Below are positions 5,780 to 7,064 of a stretch of 7,064 bases of DNA, one piece after another. This DNA comes from Pseudomonadota bacterium. Lineage in GTDB: Bacteria > Pseudomonadota > Alphaproteobacteria > Rhizobiales > Segnochrobactraceae. Below the pieces are notes generated by a model, which searched no databases, had not been told where the DNA came from, and was given only the letters and a program-made list of their open reading frames with translations. The stretch is from the NCBI GenBank assembly GCA_023442215.1, contig JAEZMP010000405.1:1-7064 (forward strand). The letters are read 5' to 3'. Every line of letters starts with the position of its first letter. The stretch's first letter is position 1. The translations under genes were made by a program, and so were the position numbers.

Positions 5780-6706
5780 ATGGACCTTAGGCAGCTCCGC
5801 TATTTCGTGACCGTCGCCGAGGAGCGGAACGTGACCCGCGCGGCGGCGCGGCTCAACATCGCCCAGCCGCCGCTCAGCCGGCAGATCCAGCAGCTCGAGG
5901 CCGAGATCGGCGCCCCGCTGTTCGACCGCGCCGCGCGCCCCCTGCAGCTCACGCCGATCGGCCGGCTGGTGCTCGAACAGGCGTCCCAGGTTCTCGGCCG
6001 GGTCGCCGAAATGCGCGAAATGGTGGGCCGGGCGGTCGTCGCCGAGCGCCGCCGTTTCGCGATCGGCTTCGTCGCCTCGACCATCTTCGGCCGTCTGCCG
6101 CGGATCATCCGCGATTTCCGCGCGTCGACGCACAATCTCGATCTCTCCCTCGTGGAACTCGTCACGCTTGAGCAGATCAACGCCCTCAAGGAGGGCCGCA
6201 TCGATGTCGGCTTCGGCCGGATCAGCTTCGAGGACGACGCGGTGCGGCGGATCGTGCTGCAGCAGGAACGCCTGATCGCCGCCATCCCCGCCGGCCATCC
6301 GCTCGCCTTCAAGGAGGGCGCGCTGTCGCTGCAGGACTTCGAGGGTCAGCCGATCGTGCTCTATCCCCGCCAGCCGCGCCCGAGCTATGCCGATCAGGTT
6401 CTGCGGCTGCTGCACGATCACGGCGTCGCCGTCCGCATCGGCCATGAAGCCCGCGAGCTCCAGATCGCGATCGGCCTCGTCGCGGCGGAGGAGGGCATCG
6501 CCATCGTCCCGGAATCGGTTCACACCTTCCACGTGGAAGGGGTGTGCTACCGCGACCTCGCCGAACGCCCCACGTCTCCGATCATCATGAGTGTGCGCGC
6601 CGCCGACCAGTCCCCCGAGATCGCGCTGATGGCGGAGGTCATCGCCCGAATCTACGGCACCTGGGGATATGAGGTTCCGGATGCCGTCCGCAGAATGGCG
6701 CCCTGA
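5780..6706 (+). CDS. catR: LysR-type transcriptional regulator of catechol catabolism
   Basis: A 308-residue LysR-family activator of usual length. The winged helix-turn-helix is at about residues 2-60 (MDLRQLRYFVTVAEE, then RAAARLNIAQPPLSRQIQQLE), the linker helix at about 60-88, and the two-lobed effector domain at about 92-295. GFVASTIFG (96-104) and ELVTLEQINALKEGRID (126-142) align with the BenM/CatM segments whose Ser99 and Thr128 bind cis,cis-muconate, so muconate is the likely inducer. The gene is divergent from catBCA with a shared 118-base control region, the arrangement known from Pseudomonas catR-catBCA. It probably activates catBCA and represses itself through the operator at 5751-5773. 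The stop codon is part of a 14-bp tandem repeat. A BenM-like benzoate/muconate regulator is the main alternative, but no ben genes are visible. Confidence 0.92.
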   Translation: MDLRQLRYFVTVAEERNVTRAAARLNIAQPPLSRQIQQLEAEIGAPLFDRAARPLQLTPIGRLVLEQASQVLGRVAEMREMVGRAVVAERRRFAIGFVASTIFGRLPRIIRDFRASTHNLDLSLVELVTLEQINALKEGRIDVGFGRISFEDDAVRRIVLQQERLIAAIPAGHPLAFKEGALSLQDFEGQPIVLYPRQPRPSYADQVLRLLHDHGVAVRIGHEARELQIAIGLVAAEEGIAIVPESVHTFHVEGVCYRDLAERPTSPIIMSVRAADQSPEIALMAEVIARIYGTWGYEVPDAVRRMAP

Positions 6707-6735
6707 CAATGGCGACCTGACGATGGCGCCCTGAC
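6694..6735 (+). repeat. Three tandem 14-bp units spanning the catR stop codon
   Basis: Units at 6694-6707, 6708-6721 and 6722-6735 have the pattern (A/G)ATGGCG(C/A)CCTGAC and differ at one position each. The first carries the last three catR codons and its TGA. As 14 is not a multiple of three, the three TGA triplets (6704, 6718, 6732) fall in three different frames. Each unit also reads as a four-codon ATG-to-TGA mini-frame. Confidence 0.9.
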
Positions 6736-6805
6736 GGGCAGGCCGGTCGCCGGTCGCCTCCGCGAGTGATCGGACGATCCTCGCCGTGGAAGAGTCGGCG
6801 CGAAT

Positions 6806-6827
6806 GAGGGGGCCGTGAAGCCCCCTC
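6806..6827. terminator. Hairpin between convergent genes, possible bidirectional terminator
   Basis: GAGGGGGC (6806-6813) and GCCCCCTC (6820-6827) form a perfect 8-bp GC-rich stem with a six-base loop. It sits 99 bases after the catR stop and 78 bases after the transporter stop, so it could serve both transcripts. There is no T-run on either side, so termination efficiency is uncertain. Confidence 0.5.
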
Positions 6828-6867
6828 GATCCAGATGTGAAGAGCCGCCGCGATGGGTCAGACGAGA

Positions 6868-6918
6868 ACCCGTCAGGCAAACACCCGTCAGGCAAGCACC
6901 ACCCGTCAGGCAAGCACC
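6868..6918 (-). repeat. Tandem duplication of the transporter gene's 3' end
   Basis: The 13-bp core ACCCGTCAGGCAA occurs at 6868-6880, 6883-6895 and 6901-6913, and the last two copies belong to a perfect 18-bp tandem (6883-6900 and 6901-6918). A degenerate fourth copy lies near 6854-6866. The rightmost copy holds the transporter's last codons and stop. On the minus strand the copies keep reading frame, so four in-frame TGA codons follow each other at intervals of 6, 5 and 5 codons. Confidence 0.9.
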
Positions 6919-7064
6919 GGGCGGAACCGTGCGGCGACGAGGGCGAGCGTGCCGAGGCCGCAGGCGAGGATGATCGGCACGAGCACCAGCATGATGCCGC
7001 TCGGGGTGCTGCCCTGGGCGACGAGCAGGCCGGCGAGCAGCGGGCCCACCATCGATCCGAGCCG
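6906..7064 (-). CDS. Major facilitator superfamily transporter, C-terminal 52 residues (runs off right edge)
   Basis: Read leftward from the window edge, the frame encodes 52 residues and ends at TGA 6908-6906. The segment starts RLGSMVGPLLAGLLVAQG, which fits transmembrane helix 11 of MFS proteins with the common R-x-G-S-x-x-G-P pattern. A second hydrophobic helix follows (about residues 23-46, GIMLVLVPIILACGLGTLAL) and then a short basic tail (ARFRPVLA). The aromatic acid:H+ symporter group is one possibility given the neighbouring cat genes, but too little is visible to assign a substrate. It converges on catR with 199 bases between the stop codons and is therefore not part of the catBCA transcript. 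Its stop region is tandemly duplicated. Confidence 0.78.
   Translation of the reverse strand, partial: RLGSMVGPLLAGLLVAQGSTPSGIMLVLVPIILACGLGTLALVAARFRPVLA

Noticed and set aside
4426..5790. A 454-codon plus-strand frame opposite catB
   Set aside because: It is antisense to a CatB with all catalytic residues and would run through the catR promoter and operator.
4292..6913. An 873-codon open frame on the minus strand across catC, catB and catR
   Set aside because: It is antisense to catR and out of frame with catB over most of its length, is Arg/Asp/Gly-rich, and matches no family; the catB, catC and catR frames carry clear conserved motifs. It is a GC-rich shadow frame.
6868..6918. A short CRISPR-like array
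   Set aside because: The units are 13-18 bp with 2-5 bp between them and no unique spacers; this is a simple tandem duplication of a gene end.

Overview
The window reads as a chromosomal stretch of a high-GC alphaproteobacterium, most likely Hyphomicrobiales (Rhizobiales). I base this on strongly GC-biased third codon positions, the rhizobial look of the TerB-DnaJ chaperone/amidase gene pair and of the partial polysaccharide deacetylase, and an intergenic palindromic element resembling ones common in that order. The genus cannot be fixed from sequence reading alone.

Left part (1-1129): the 5' end of a secreted polysaccharide deacetylase gene runs off the left edge on the minus strand. Divergent from it is a small META-domain (HslJ-like) lipoprotein gene. 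A 650-base gene-free stretch follows (1130-1779). It holds two adjacent palindromic repeat elements.

Middle (1780-3239): a two-gene plus-strand operon with an ATGA overlap. It encodes a cytosolic TerB-DnaJ (DjlA-type) co-chaperone and an AmpD/AmiD-type N-acetylmuramoyl-L-alanine amidase with a C-terminal peptidoglycan-binding domain.

Right part (3271-6706): a complete catechol ortho-cleavage cluster. Minus-strand catB-catC-catA encode muconate cycloisomerase, muconolactone isomerase and catechol 1,2-dioxygenase. Plus-strand catR encodes a LysR-type regulator and is divergent from catB. The enzymes take catechol through cis,cis-muconate and muconolactone to beta-ketoadipate enol-lactone. The later pca functions are not in the window. 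The 118-base catR/catB intergenic region has a readable layout: a perfect 8-bp inverted repeat of the ATAC-N7-GTAT type, centred about 65 bases upstream of the predicted catB transcription start and overlapping the catR ribosome binding site. Its core is repeated 53 bp away over the predicted catB -10 element.

Right edge (6707-7064): catR converges on the 3' end of a major-facilitator transporter gene. Both gene ends carry short tandem duplications that include the stop codon (14-bp units for catR, 18/15-bp units for the transporter), and a GC hairpin lies between them. This is the least ordinary structure in the window. I see no evidence for a wholly new system; most of the window is a well-understood catabolic locus plus housekeeping genes.
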